A stretch of 16,223 bases of DNA from Thalassiosira profunda (GCA_036939355.1 JALLAP010000386.1:1-16223); one strand, 5' to 3'; shown: positions 1 through 10,400, counted from the first letter of the stretch. Made by a program: numbers and translations. Notes: generated by a model not told the origin, from the letters alone.

Positions 1-42
1 CTAATTTCACTTTAAGGTGAAAATAACTCAGTTAATTTCAGA

Positions 43-69
43 GTTATTTTCACTTCAAGTGAAAATAAC
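43..69. repeat. Perfect 27-bp palindrome
   Basis: Bases 43-55 (GTTATTTTCACTT) and 57-69 are exact reverse complements around a single C at 56. The arm at 6-29 is also inverted relative to 41-63 with two differences, so the first 70 bases can fold into nested hairpins. This is probably the end of an AT-rich foldback element that continues beyond the window. Confidence 0.8.
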
Positions 70-476
70 ACTGAAAATAATTAGTTACTGAAAAATAGTA
101 GCAATACATTTCACCAACCGTCCGTTTGCCTCTGAACGCGCACCTTCCAGGCAAGTCTCCTCGATTGATAACGACTGATTGGCTGGGAGAGCGAACCCCA
201 GGGTCAATACCTTGCTGGGAATGTTGCAAATGTTGCTCAGACACGGTCGAGTTTCGTGATTTTTCGTTTTTGCCCCGTAGCGTTTGTAGATAAGCACATT
301 TTTTTAGACACGGTTGATTTCGGGCTTTTCGGGCGACCGTGTCTGATGGCGGGAAGCAACTTTTGTTAGAAGAAGCTAGCGCGGACACGGTTGTGACCTT
401 ACTTTGGTAACATTTCCACATAAAAGCTCTACGTAAATTGGACACTCTTTGCGACTCAGCAAGTATGACTAAAACA
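70..476. other. No supported gene
   Basis: A 162-aa minus-strand frame (50-538) runs through this stretch but has no recognisable domain, starts next to repeat sequence and overlaps a repeat end. I see nothing else. It contains two loosely similar GACACGGTYG segments at 240-250, 307-315 and 373-382. Confidence 0.4.
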
Positions 477-1282
477 TACATAGGAATAGGTATGTTTTGG
501 GTTCTTTTTTGCTTCGAAAAACGTCGTACTTTGCGCACGGCCGCCGCCGCGTGAGCTCCTCCGACCGCTAAGCGCTAAGCGTGGGCGATGCCCCCAATCC
601 TAAGCATGTGTAGTTTGGGGGCAGCCCCTTGGCGTCGCCGTTATTGGCGGAGGGAGCTCGGGCCGCGTGCGCAAAGCAAGGTGTCTGAGTCGCCGATTTT
701 GGCCGTCTCTCAAGTCTCTTGCCACTCAACTTTTAGACGCCGCCGCCGCCGCCGCCCGCCAGTACCCTCCGCAGCCCTTCTCTCCGCCATTGCCGCTGAT
801 TGGAGGCCGACGCTCCAGCTATATTGCGGGAGGCACGAGGAGGGCCACAAGGCCGAGACGACGGCGGCGACGGCCTATCCGACGGCCATATCCGCGAGCT
901 CCATGAAGCCGAGGACGATGGCTGACCGATGAAACCGATAGCCGCACCTTCATAGTATTAAACGGGCCGGTGTGCAATGGTGGAGGTCAAGGAGGCCATT
1001 AAGTTTACTACGCACTCTAAAGGTGCATGGGTTGACCGGCGGGTTGACCTTGCAGCGCAATATCCACTTAGGCCGCCGTTTGACCGCCTTCCACTCCGTC
1101 CTCGGCTCTTGTTCGACCTGGTCGAGGTGGAGCTGTATCGTGACTATCCGCCGAGCCATCATTTGCCGGCATCGGCCGCCGACTTGCTCCGTAGGGCAAC
1201 CGGCCGCGGCAGCGCCATGGCGGGCGGCGGTCTTGAGTTCGTTGTGTTTTTGTTTTGCCGGGTGTACCAGAATTCCTACGTA
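477..1282. mobile_element. ~0.8 kb GC-rich non-autonomous element with TACGTAGGAAT-type ends
   Basis: The left end at 477-494 (TACATAGGAATAGGTATG) and the right end at 1264-1282 (GTACCAGAATTCCTACGTA) are inverted copies of the same terminal motif. The interior is GC-rich with CCG runs and has no recognisable transposase. The first about 190 bp recur at 14983-15168, including an identical 47-bp core (527-573 and 15032-15078). Open frames at 588-932, 972-1369 and 950-1390 (minus) overlap one another and look like composition artefacts. Boundaries are approximate because no target-site duplication was confirmed. Confidence 0.5.
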
Positions 1283-1435
1283 GAGGTTTGTAGTGTCCAC
1301 GAGTGCCCCAGCCAGGAAAAAAAGTCCCCCACCATTCGCACCCCCTCTGTGACACTTAGACTTAGATAGTGTGTGTGGAAAAAAAAACATCTCAAATTAG
1401 CTAAAAATAAGTGTCACCAAAATATTTTACTAGCT

Positions 1436-1452
1436 GTACTAATTCCTACATA
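1436..1452 (-). repeat. Repeat terminus motif (GTACTAATTCCTACATA)
   Basis: A near-consensus copy of the family terminus, minus orientation. No partner end was identified. The surrounding 1290-1860 stretch shows no convincing gene. Confidence 0.6.
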
Positions 1453-1864
1453 GACTGTCCCAGTTAGCAGTCTGAGTCTGAGGAGAAGAGAGAAGAGAGG
1501 CATGACATTAAATGCTGGTTTGAGAGTATGATACCCATATCTGACCTAAATTTTACCTAAATGGACACTGTCTAAGAAGAGAGTTTTGGGATTTTTTATG
1601 AGGGCCACAGTGTTGGCTTCGAAGCTTTACTTCCTCGAGGGGGTAACTTGTCCTCTTTTGTACCAATGGCTTGGTTCTCCGGCAATTTGCAGATGCCGAG
1701 TCCGGTCGATCCTCCGGAGTCCGGCGCCCGAGTCGGCCGTGCCCGAGTCTCCGCCTCCGCCAACCAGAGTCGGAAAGCATTCACACACATACATCTATCC
1801 TACTAGGGATACAAAAAGGCGGTACTCTTGGCATTGGGGCCAAATTGGGGGATTGAGCCGAAAA

Positions 1865-2080
1865 CTGACTACATAGTGCTGGGGCCCCGGCCCCAGTAAT
1901 CAGCAACCACGCCTACGGCTATCGGGTTCAGTAGAATATGTCATGAACTTTCTTCGAAGCGAGTCAGCAACTGTACCAATGTGCGCCGGAGGAGTGTGGT
2001 GAGGCGAACACTGACTAGTGTTGGGGCCTTGGCCCCATCAACCTGCGGGTTTCAGCAGAATAGCGAATGATCCACACCTC
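1865..2080 (+). repeat. Imperfect direct repeat carrying GGGGCC/GGCCCC hairpins
   Basis: TGACTA..GTGCTGGGGCCCCGGCCCC at 1867-1894 followed by GGGTTCAGTAGAATA is echoed at 2012-2036 (TGACTAGTGTTGGGGCCTTGGCCCC) followed by GGGTTTCAGCAGAATA. Each unit has an 8- or 6-bp GC stem with a 2-nt loop. The units are about 145 bp apart. Confidence 0.6.
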
Positions 2081-2150
2081 CTCTGGCGGCATGAAACGAG
2101 CCGAGGCCGATGCGGCAAGCCCTTGGGCAAGCCGCCAATGCCGCCGAGGG

Positions 2151-2202
2151 ACGTCGGTCGATACGGTCCGCTTGGGGGACGCCGGTGGTTTGGGGGCTCG
2201 CC
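2151..2202 (+). repeat. 52-bp dispersed GC-rich repeat, copy 1
   Basis: This matches 12065-12116 with about four differences. The shared core is ATACGGTCCGCTTGGGGGAC followed by GCCGGTGGTTTGGG. This copy abuts a repeat terminus at 2204-2216, so the sequence probably belongs to the interior of one member of the same element family. Confidence 0.8.
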
Positions 2203-2203
2203 A

Positions 2204-2216
2204 AATTCCTACCGTA
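2204..2216 (-). repeat. Repeat terminus motif (AATTCCTACCGTA)
   Basis: Family terminus with the CCGTA variant, joined directly to the 52-bp GC-rich repeat. The same CCGTA variant occurs at 2544 and 12344. Confidence 0.6.
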
Positions 2217-2543
2217 GAAACATACCAAAAAATCTTCCGTTGACCGCCACCTTAATTCAGCGCCGCATTGGAGCGGGTTCAATCTTGTTAGCAGTCTCTT
2301 TTTGGGGCAGACATCCAACCTTGAATTTGGTTCTGGACATATTCCAAAGGCATCTTAGAGAAGCCTGGGACGCTCAGAATTGCAAACATTCCCCGCCGAT
2401 ATGGCCGAATTTACCAAGAGAGAAGCAAGGGCTTTCAATAATAGGGCTGCTGTAATATTTTTTGGAAGAAAACCAACACAAATTTGGTAGGTAGTTAAAT
2501 TTCTCGTAAACAACAATTTAAGTGGTACTGTACATTTTTTACG

Positions 2544-2633
2544 AATTCCTACCGTAGAAAAAGCTCCCTACCTACTTGTGCATCAAATTGTAGTGTCAAA
2601 TCGACACCACGAAATAATATGAATTCCTACGTA
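2544..2633. repeat. Two repeat termini bracketing a TGTAGTGTCAA palindrome
   Basis: AATTCCTACCGTA at 2544-2556 and AATTCCTACGTA at 2622-2633 are in the same orientation. Between them, at 2589-2611, lies an imperfect 23-bp palindrome with arms TGTAGTGTCAA and TCGACACCACG. The arrangement suggests a small composite or nested element. Confidence 0.6.
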
Positions 2634-2649
2634 GATGTTCTCCCTCACG

Positions 2650-4360
2650 CGTGACAAAGCAGAGGACAAAGTCAAATGAAGCAAAAAATCCGCTAAGTCG
2701 AAAGCACAATGAAGGTCTGCCTCCTCCTACGCCCGCACCAGCGCAACCTCCGCAGATAGAATCGTTGTTCCTCCCGCCCGGCATGGCGGATAAGCACATC
2801 AACAACGCCTACCGGGACGAATTTGCAAAGCCGCCGCCGTAGCATCGCCAGTGCGGTGCAAACGGCGCCTCACGATGAGGTGACACATCATGTGCACGCA
2901 CGCCGCGGCGTCGGCGCACCACCAGCAGCCGTCCGCTGGCGGTCCAGCCGCCACCGCATCGCCTTCATATGCTGTCGAAGGCTCGCCAACTGCCTCTATT
3001 TGGACGCGGCGCAGCCTATCACGCAGCGAAAACGACCCCGCGCCGGGCTCTGAATTGATGTGCATTTTCGACGCGACGAATGCCCCGACGCCGCAGCCGG
3101 AACAGGTCGTTATGACCGCCACCACGTGCCCCACAGGTGATGCGACAATCAAATGGGCGGGGGGCGTGGAAATCGGCGTCCTCGCGCGGGGGGGGAACTC
3201 GACAATACGCAATGAATTGCAATTCGGGAGATATTTTTGCCGGGGGATACGCTCCTGCTCCGCCGCAAGATGAATACGCAACAATATCCTTGTCTCTGAA
3301 GCATGTTTTTGGAGCGAATGTGACCAGGCGGGGGTGCTGATATGGTTCTCGTATTGCATTGCAATCACATTGGATCAGATTGACCCTTTCACGGTAGGCC
3401 TTCGTACTACGTAAGATAGCTAACTTCCCTCAGATCGATTTTGCGCGACCAACTATCACGGAGCGCGCACCTCAAAATGTAATGGGACTGCGAATCGCAA
3501 TCATGCAATATTGACATACAAACAATGTTGTCAGTACCTTGTCAACCCAGAATTGCATGTAGATTTCATTTCTGATGTTTATTGCAACCGTTGACCGCGG
3601 TGAAAGCCAACATTTTATCATGTAATGCCAAGCATGCACTTTTACTAGCTTGCCGTATGAGCAGATCGTAGCAGGCGTCTACATGCATACTGCACATGAT
3701 AGCGAATCGCTTTGGAGTATTTATGAAAGGTTTGGACCGTCGGAGGTGCTCGCGGAGTCGTCACGAGAGCAGCGCGGTAGATAACAAGGGTTCGAGGCTC
3801 CTTGATGGAGAGCTCTTATTGTGCGGATACGTACAAAAGTACGTACGATGTGCGGGAAAAAATCGGGCTGCATACGTGCCGTGAAAGGGTCAATTGCGGT
3901 TTCTCCGGGCGCTCCGGCTCTACTCAGAGTACGGCTCATAGGTTCTCAATTGGAAAGCGGCAGAATTGCAATTTGGATGGTACAACTGGAGAAGGGGCGA
4001 GTTTCTTCATTGCAACAGTTCGACGGGAGGGAGATAAACATCAATCATAACATTAAATAGTATCAATTCAGCTCTCCGGTGCTTGCCCGGCGGCGATGTG
4101 ATATTAGAGTAGCTTGCAATATTAATACTAGAGATACAGTAGAGATGTGCTTCAATCGATTTGAATCAGATAAGAGGGCTTGATTTTGCATCCTCCGAGC
4201 TCGAGGAAGCGCCGAGCAGAAGCTCGCCAGTTTGAGGTTGTCCGTGCTCAAAGCGGCGAGTTCTTTTCCGTCACACGTGATGGGAGGTCCAACGGGTGGT
4301 CCAGACAGCCTCCACGTGGAAGGTCAAATCCGTGTATCTACGTTGGAACTAGTACTAAGT
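2650..4360. other. GC-rich then unique spacer, no supported gene
   Basis: Open frames on both strands at 2799-3368 are Arg/Ala/Pro-rich, overlap one another and match no family I know, as expected from CCG-rich DNA. From 3370 to 4360 the sequence becomes balanced in base composition and the frames are short. A small palindrome TACGTAC-AAAA-GTACGTA lies at 3828-3845. No RNA gene was recognised. Confidence 0.5.
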
Positions 4361-4372
4361 GCGCGTAGAATT

Positions 4373-4395
4373 TGTAGTGTCAAATTGACACTACA
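4373..4395. repeat. Perfect palindrome, TGTAGTGTCAA arms
   Basis: The arms TGTAGTGTCAA (4373-4383) and TTGACACTACA (4385-4395) are exact reverse complements around one A. Degenerate copies occur at 2589-2611 and 4478-4500. Confidence 0.8.
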
Positions 4396-4477
4396 TTTTG
4401 ATTTTTCCGCGGATACAAACCAATTTGCTAGCTTTCTCGCAGTGAAAAGGGGGCTCTTATCCTTTGTTCCGGCAAAA

Positions 4478-4500
4478 AGTGGTGTTGAATTGACACTACA
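4478..4500. repeat. Degenerate copy of the TGTAGTGTCAA palindrome
   Basis: The right arm TTGACACTACA matches the perfect copy at 4385-4395, while the left arm (AGTGGTGTTGA) has diverged. A GAATTCCTCGTA sequence follows about 17 bp later, recalling the layout at 2589-2633. Confidence 0.6.
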
Positions 4501-4552
4501 AAATGACACCAGATACTGAATTCCTCGTAAATTTCCACAACCTGAAGGTACG

Positions 4553-4823
4553 TACCGTCTTTGCCTTAGAATATGTAAGTACTTACATATTGGTTCCTAC
4601 GTGCGCTTACCTATTCTACGATACTGCTCAGATGTGCTTACATAACACTTTGGGTGCCAAAACCGCCCCAAATTTGCACCGGTACAGTTTTCTAAGGTGT
4701 GACCCCCCTACAGGTAGTACTGATTCCTACGTACCGAAATGCTTACATATTCACTTTCGAGGGGTGCTTACATTTTCAATCCAGGTTGAAAACTGTGTTA
4801 CATATTCTAAGGCAAAGACGGTA
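4553..4823. mobile_element. MITE with perfect 26-bp terminal inverted repeats
   Basis: Bases 4553-4578 and 4798-4823 are exact reverse complements over 26 bp (starting TACCGTCTTTGCC). The left end runs into a 22-bp perfect palindrome AATATGTAAGT/ACTTACATATT at 4570-4591. Inside are four GTGCTTACA-like units and two family-type motifs, GGTTCCTACGTG (4592-4603) and GTACTGATTCCTACGTA (4717-4733). Total length is about 271 bp with no coding capacity. A 241-aa frame reads through the element from 4503 to 5228, but its path through the inverted repeats argues against it being a gene. A target-site duplication is not obvious. Confidence 0.85.
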
Positions 4824-4829
4824 GGTATG

Positions 4830-5981
4830 TATCGAGCTTATTGTCCCCATTTGTCACCCCTCAGTTGCAACAGATTGTGGGGGGTTGGTGGACGGGGGTG
4901 GGTATTTGGGACTTCCAGAATTGGTCGCAACACTTCTATTTTAGCAATCCACAACGGGGACTGTCTTAAAAGCCTACGGGCTAGATCAGTTGACTGTGAT
5001 GACGAGGGGACGGATCTTCATCCTCCTCCTCCACTTCGTTCCCCCCAAAAGACCTTCATTAGTATAGATATACGGACGACGTATCGGCTTTGGCAAACTC
5101 CAGCGCTACCCCACCCCCACCTCCACCCGGTGCAGCAACCCCGGGGATTCGCGGATGTGCTTTCCAACTGGTTTGTTATCAGGCATTCGACTCATACTTT
5201 GGCATACAAAAAGAGAGAGGCCGGCTGACTATCGTTCAGAAGGCTTCTTTGGGGTCTGCATCCCTTGCGGACATGGATGGAGTGGGGTTTCTCGTTGGAT
5301 TCGGTTGATATCGGTTCTGGCACTGTTGATTTGGGTTCACCATCCTCTGGCTTATTCAGGCAGCCACATGCGATGGACCCTGGTGTGTCGGAGGGTTGCT
5401 TCGGGGCGCCTGTCCACAACTTTGGACATTGCTCGTGGCGCCGCGAAGAGCTGAGCTCACTGGGCAACCACCCAGGCTCTTTCCGATCGGTGTGTGATAT
5501 CTGGCGCTTTAGCCGGAGAATAGCTGATGTAGCAACGTGGGCATATGTATAATTGGACACAAAATGAGAGAAAAGTAGGCACACCCGTCACGAACGGTGG
5601 TGAGTGACGGCTTGTGACTACTTTTCACGAGTTTGTCCAACCACGTGCGATCGTGTAATTCGTGTATTCCGACGGTAATGTGTACGAAGGGGTGAAATCA
5701 ATTGGCGTGATTGATCACGTGAAATAAACGTATCGTCAACCAGACTACCAGACAACAACTTCCATGTCCACACTGAATACCAGCGCCTCCAGAGCCAATC
5801 GCGACCCCTAGCAGCCCACACTACCCCAGGAGGGTTCGATGGTGCATTGTTGGCCCCGTCGTTGGTCAGCTTGCGTGGACGGATGGAGCCCATCCCCGCA
5901 TCTGGAGCTTTTGGGATGCTGTGACGCCGACACGTCTTTTCACGACACGGCGACACCGTTGCGACAACTGGCGCTCTTCTC
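4830..5981. other. Unassigned region between the MITE and the O-fucosyltransferase-like fragment
   Basis: Moderately long frames exist at 5192-5584 (minus), 5265-5552 (plus) and 5618-6001 (minus). None shows a domain I recognise, and those at 5192-5584 overlap on opposite strands. The minus frame at 5618-6001 directly follows the O-fucosyltransferase-like fragment but does not continue its family pattern. A small dyad, GTGAT-TGATCAC, lies near 5707-5720. Confidence 0.4.
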
Positions 5982-6801
5982 TCATGGCAGAAATGCGTCA
6001 ATCAACTTAGACTGATTGGTACGACGGCAGGCAGACCATAGTATGACCTCCAGCCCCGAATTGCTGTGACTATTGTGCTCTCCATGTTGAATCCATTTGG
6101 CAGGAAGATACGGAGCTTCGACCAAATCAACGGGACGAGGGATTGACCAAGCCATATTCCTTGTGAATAAATCAGCTGGCCGCGGAAAGAGGACAATAGC
6201 TACTATTGAGCCAGCACTTATGTTGCCATCGCGGGCACTGTTGGCTAGAAATGGAAAAATATGGCCACTCGTTGGAGCTCTATAAATGGAAGCATTTTCA
6301 AAGTTGAAGCCTGAAGTCACGAGGTAGGGAACCCAATTCTTGTCAGAACTCGCGATTATTACTGCATCTAAACTATGCCCTTTCTCCATGACAACCCCTG
6401 GCGTCAGATATAATGAATCATTGACGTCATAGATTGAACCAAAAGGCAAACTGAAACTGTGACTATCACTGGCAGTGTAATGATTCTTGATGCTGGGCTC
6501 GATGGCCTGCAAGTGAAAGTGACGGCAAAATTCAAGAATCCATACAATTCCTAGCCTCTGATTGTTGGGACCATACTTTCCAACTGGCAGAATATGCAAG
6601 TCAAGTGCAGGTTCGGTCGGCAAGACTATTTTCTTTTGTCGCATTGGTACAAAGTTCTCAGTTTCATTTAAGCAGCGTCTGCAATCACAATTTACACCAC
6701 CCATCATTTTGCAAACAATTGACCATTTTTCTTGAAAAAAACAAACTCCAACCCACTATGAATATCAAACCAACAAGAGTAGCAAGTACCACCACACGCA
6801 T
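5982..6801 (-). pseudogene. GDP-fucose protein O-fucosyltransferase-like fragment, probably frameshifted
   Basis: The main open frame runs 6707-5982 (241 aa). Residues 39-51 (ILPVGKYGPNNQR) and 89-95 (FGSIYDV) match the pattern seen at the N-terminus of O-fucosyltransferase-like type II Golgi/ER enzymes: a glycine-Asn-Asn-Gln loop, a helix, then an F-x-x-x-x-DV segment. RPVDLV at 191-196 fits the stretch before the usual HWRY-type motif, but that motif is missing. Upstream, another frame starting at 6801 encodes MRVVVLATLVGLIFIVGW, a convincing signal anchor, and runs into a stop at 6685-6687 in a Cys-rich stretch that overlaps the Cys-rich start of the main frame. One indel, or an unrecognised intron, would join them. 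Downstream of 5982 no frame continues the family. I read it as a degraded or incomplete copy. The family call is from motifs only. Confidence 0.45.
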
Positions 6802-6814
6802 GTTTCACTGACTT

Positions 6815-7480
6815 GCTCCCAGAAAGCTTGGTGGAGACGCATCGACTTGTTGCAGAAGCAGATTGCAAATATATCGTCCGTGCGAACGACCGCCCAGCAT
6901 CTCCTCGCCCGACGGCTCCCCGTTGTATTGCAATCTCCCGGATCGTTTGGCCCCTCGACCACGCGCGGCGCGCGTGGGCGCAAGATCACCCACACAAGTT
7001 GCAATTTGCCGTATATTCACGATCTCTCGCACGCGAAATAGCCTCAAGCACCCGTTCTCCCTGGCAGCACCTCTCCGCGGCGCACGGGGCGCACTCTCCG
7101 CCTCGTTCAACAATCGACCGATCACTCGCTTGTGCATGCGAGCGCGAGACCGCGGTGCGCATTATTTGCAATTCGTACGCGCCCACATTCCTCCAGCACC
7201 CGGCATACCGGACGGCGTCGTCGACGAGGTGCTCGAGCGAGGCGGCTCTCCTCTCCGGAGTCGGTCGACCTCGCGGTCAAGTCGACGGTCGAGTAGGGAG
7301 CCGCCTTGCCGGCGTTGGCTTGGCCAACGCTTCCATCGCGGACGTGTTGATGTCCGAGGAGAGGCACCTGCCGAGACACCATCGCGCTCGTCTTGGCTCG
7401 CCAGCGATGCGTGCGACGTGATGCGACGAGTGACAACGCGGCACTTGTGCGTCGACGGCGGCCATCAAGAAGAAAAAAAA
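6815..7480. other. GC-rich spacer with overlapping Arg-rich open frames
   Basis: The frames 6863-7621 (plus, 252 aa), 6813-7421 (plus) and 7122-7436 (minus) overlap. Their products are Arg/Ser/Ala-rich, including an SR-like stretch near 7255-7300, and show no known domain. The plus frame runs on into the inverted-repeat arm at 7487, which argues against coding. Confidence 0.4.
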
Positions 7481-7486
7481 GATGTC

Positions 7487-8655
7487 AAAGGGTTAGATAC
7501 TTACTGTACTATATTTCGGTTAAGCGACTGGAAACCAGCGAATTCCAAAAAACTCAGCGTATTCCAAAAATTACAGCAAATCTGGAAGGCTGTGACGTGT
7601 TTCCAAATCCAGCATCTCTAGTCTCTAGCCTGTAGGACTCGCGCCAGCCAGCAGTCTCTGCCGCCGAGCAGCGCCAAAGAGGCCAAGCGAGGGGCCGCCG
7701 CTCCCTGCTCCCTCGCCTCGTCCCGCCGCCGCCCATCTATCACGACGATGACCCTCCCGACGCTGTGCACACGGCAGCAGTGGGGTTGGTTCTCCCAGCG
7801 GCGTCAGCGGCCAATAATACGCACAACATAAACATCTTTGCAATATTGCAATTATTGCAATTAGTTACGACTGCAATTGACCTGCAGGACCTCCCCGCAC
7901 TCCTTATGGTCGGACACGATCGACGAGACCTCCATATTGTCGTCACCCTCGCTGCCGTCCTTGCCGCCGTCTTCATCGTCCTCCTCCTCTCGCCGTTCCT
8001 CGATCCGCATCGATGGCTGATTGTTGTGTCACTACAGACCTCCCTCGGCGACGAATAGTCGCCGTTGGTCCCGCACTCGTCGTCGTCCTCGTTTCCTCGT
8101 CACGCCGCGTCCCCGTCGACGTCCTCGGCCTCCACCACCTCCAGTTGGATTGGCCCGGCCGGCCTGCCCATTTGACCGGGGGAGGCTGAGGGATGCCCAC
8201 GCCATCAATGTCGGCGCCCTCGTCAGCGCCCTCGTCACCGCTCTCGGCCTCCACCACCACCTCATCTCCACCGGCTTGACCGGCCTGGTCTGCCCATTTG
8301 ACCGTGTACATGTGGAGGCGGAAGGGATCTACTGCCGCTGCGCGGTGGTGATCGTCTGTGCCGCCCCGGCCGCGGCCGCATTGCCCGCGACGTTAGGATG
8401 GCCGCCGCCGCCGGTCAGAGTCCGCGGGGCCGAGGAGGGCCGGCCCCACGCGCGACGGCGGAGGCGTGACCGACCCGCGCGTCGGCGAGCAGAAATTCAG
8501 AAAGTGAGGCCCTCACCCTTTTCCCCCTCTTGGGATATGCTAACCCAAACGAAACTCAACGTATGAAATTTGCTGTAATTTCAATTTTTTCCAGATTCGC
8601 TCTTCCAGATTCGCTTAACCCAACTTTATCTGCACTGGCACTGTGTTAACCCTTT
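7487..8655. mobile_element. Foldback-type element with ~90-100 bp inverted arms
   Basis: The left arm (7487-7587) begins AAAGGGTTA. The right arm (8568-8655), read in reverse, begins AAAGGGTTAA. Both then contain GGTTAAGCGA, one or more GCGAATCTGGAA-like units, an A-rich run and AATTACAGCAAAT in the same order. The 1.0 kb between the arms is GC-rich with CCG and CGTCGTC runs and has no recognisable transposase. Several long frames inside (7973-8311 minus, 8021-8566 plus) overlap on opposite strands. The extent is set by the outermost matching bases; no target-site duplication was confirmed. Confidence 0.7.
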
Positions 8656-8659
8656 CCTG

Positions 8660-10400
8660 CCTGCGTAAGTTAGCTTTTTTTGCCGCCCTTCCCAGATTTG
8701 GACCCCCCCACTAAGTGCACCCGACCTGCACCGGCCAATTGCAACTCAACGCTCGGCCCCAACGCACGATAACCTAGGACGACCTCGCCAATACCTGTCT
8801 ACTACTACTAGCGCTGGGTGAACGGGCGGCGGCGGACGTTCATTTTTTCTGCGTGAAACTTTTTCCAGGTTTTGTCTTCCCGCCACTTCTACGTAGAAAT
8901 TGTTACACACCACCCTTCAGAACTTGGGAAAAGAGAGCGGGGTTCACGCAATTTTTTGAGAGAACCAACAAAAATCAACGGCCGATGGCCTATCCCAACC
9001 AACCATGGTGCCGCCCTGCCCCTACACCGCCGCCCGCCGCCGCCTCGCCTCCCGACCCCGTCCATTCGATGGCCGGCGACCTCCGCTATCGAATGGGCCA
9101 CAGCGGGCGGCAAGGCGGCGACGAAAGGGCCGCCGGAACGGCCGGTGACTGAGGCGGGCTCTGACCTGCAGGTCGTGAACCCCTTGCGCTGCACCGCCGG
9201 GAACGCGACGACGTGGACGGCAAGGTCGAACTCGTGGTCCACCGCCACGAGGGCAGTGTCGAGGATCTCGTGGATTGCGAGGGGCTGGTCAGCGAGGAGG
9301 GGTGCATCGTTGAGGAGGAGGCGAAGCCCGGCCGTTTGTTTTACAAATCCCACGGCGGCCTTGATGAGAGCCCCCTCCTCCTCACGAACGGCGACGGCGA
9401 ATACAACAATCAACCAATATCAAAGGAGAGGGAGATAGAGAAGTCGATGATGGTGGGGGATGAGGAGGCGGTGGAGGAGGGGGGGCGAATCGAATTGCAA
9501 ACAATTAAAGAGCACATCGTATGGCCATAAATTGTATTAATTGCAATTCATTATTATTATGCATTCGATTGCTATTGTACCATTGCCATTGCGTTCATCT
9601 CCTCGTGGTCGTCGTCGTCCTCCTCGTGGTCGCCGCCATCCAAGCCGTCGGCCTCCTCCACCGGTTCAAGGTCAAATAATTTTGGCCATCGAATAGGTGC
9701 CTTTAAGGTCCCGGCCGCCGGCATATCGTCGATTGCGCCCCACCCTCTGCGGTCGGTTGGATAGATGGGTTCATCGGCCGTCGTTCTGTGCCATGTGGCG
9801 GCGAGAGGGCGGAGGATGGCCGCATGAGGAGGCAGCGGCCGTTGCAATTCCATCGACGGCGTCGCCCGCCTTGAGGTTATAACCGTCTCGGCGGCCTACC
9901 CGCCCCGTCCGCCGCTCACCCAGTCGTAGCCGAGGTTGTGGCCCATCGATCACGCCGGGTGGGGGGGCGATAGGGCGGTGGGTGGCCGCGTAGGACGGCG
10001 GCGGCGGCCATGGTCGGGGTCGGTCTGGGCGGTTTGAGGGGGGTTTTACAGTAGAGAAGCCTCAAAATAACTACTTCTCGCACTAAAGCTATTTCATCCT
10101 TGGTCGATCTCAATGGGCCTCAAATTAGCACCAGTTTCTCCATGAAGACTGGACCGATTCGCCCAAACCAAAACGGATCCCCAATCTACAAGAGTCATAG
10201 ATTGCGGACTCGAGCTCGTTTGGAGGATTTGGATGAGTTTTCATTAAGCAACTGGTGCGAGAAGGAGAGTATTGTGGTCGACGAATTCGTCGAGCGGCCT
10301 CTCTAACTACGTAGCTAGCTTTTTTCGGCGGCCGGTGGTTGGCGAACGGACGATAGCAAAAACCTGCGAGCCTCAAAACCGTCTGGCCGTTGCGTTAAAA
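8660..10400. other. Long GC-rich spacer, no confirmed gene
   Basis: Opposite-strand frames overlap throughout (e.g. 8889-9413 minus with 8872-9438 plus). The minus frame at 9572-9853 ends in a short acidic tail (EEDDDDHEE), coded by a GTCGTCGTCGTCC-like run. None carries a known domain. An AT-rich break at 9490-9560 contains several AATTGCAAT units. A variant of the family motif, TTCTACGTAGAA, lies at 8888-8899, and CTACGTAGCTAG near 10307. Confidence 0.4.

Noticed and set aside
3785..3800. GGGTTCGAGGCTC, similar to a tRNA B box
   Set aside because: No matching A box or cloverleaf stems could be found around it; the similar GGTTCGA near 5835 fails the same way.
4503..5228. 241-aa plus-strand open frame
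   Set aside because: It reads straight through the MITE and its inverted ends, has no known domain, and its composition follows the repeats.
6685..6707. A 17-bp GTAAATTG...TTGCAG 'intron' that could link the two O-fucosyltransferase-like frames
   Set aside because: It is far shorter than the 68 and 73 bp introns of the PP1 gene, and removing it would not shift the frame correctly enough to be persuasive.
6863..7621. 252-aa plus-strand open frame with an SR-like stretch
   Set aside because: It is Arg/Ser/Pro-rich in a CG-rich block, overlaps long frames on the other strand, and runs into a transposable-element arm.
8872..9438. 188-aa plus and 174-aa minus frames over the same DNA
   Set aside because: Both are open because of GC-rich composition; neither has recognisable motifs, so neither can be preferred.
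9572..9853. Minus-strand frame with an acidic tail
   Set aside because: The acidic run comes from a TCC/GTC simple repeat; there is no other sign of coding.
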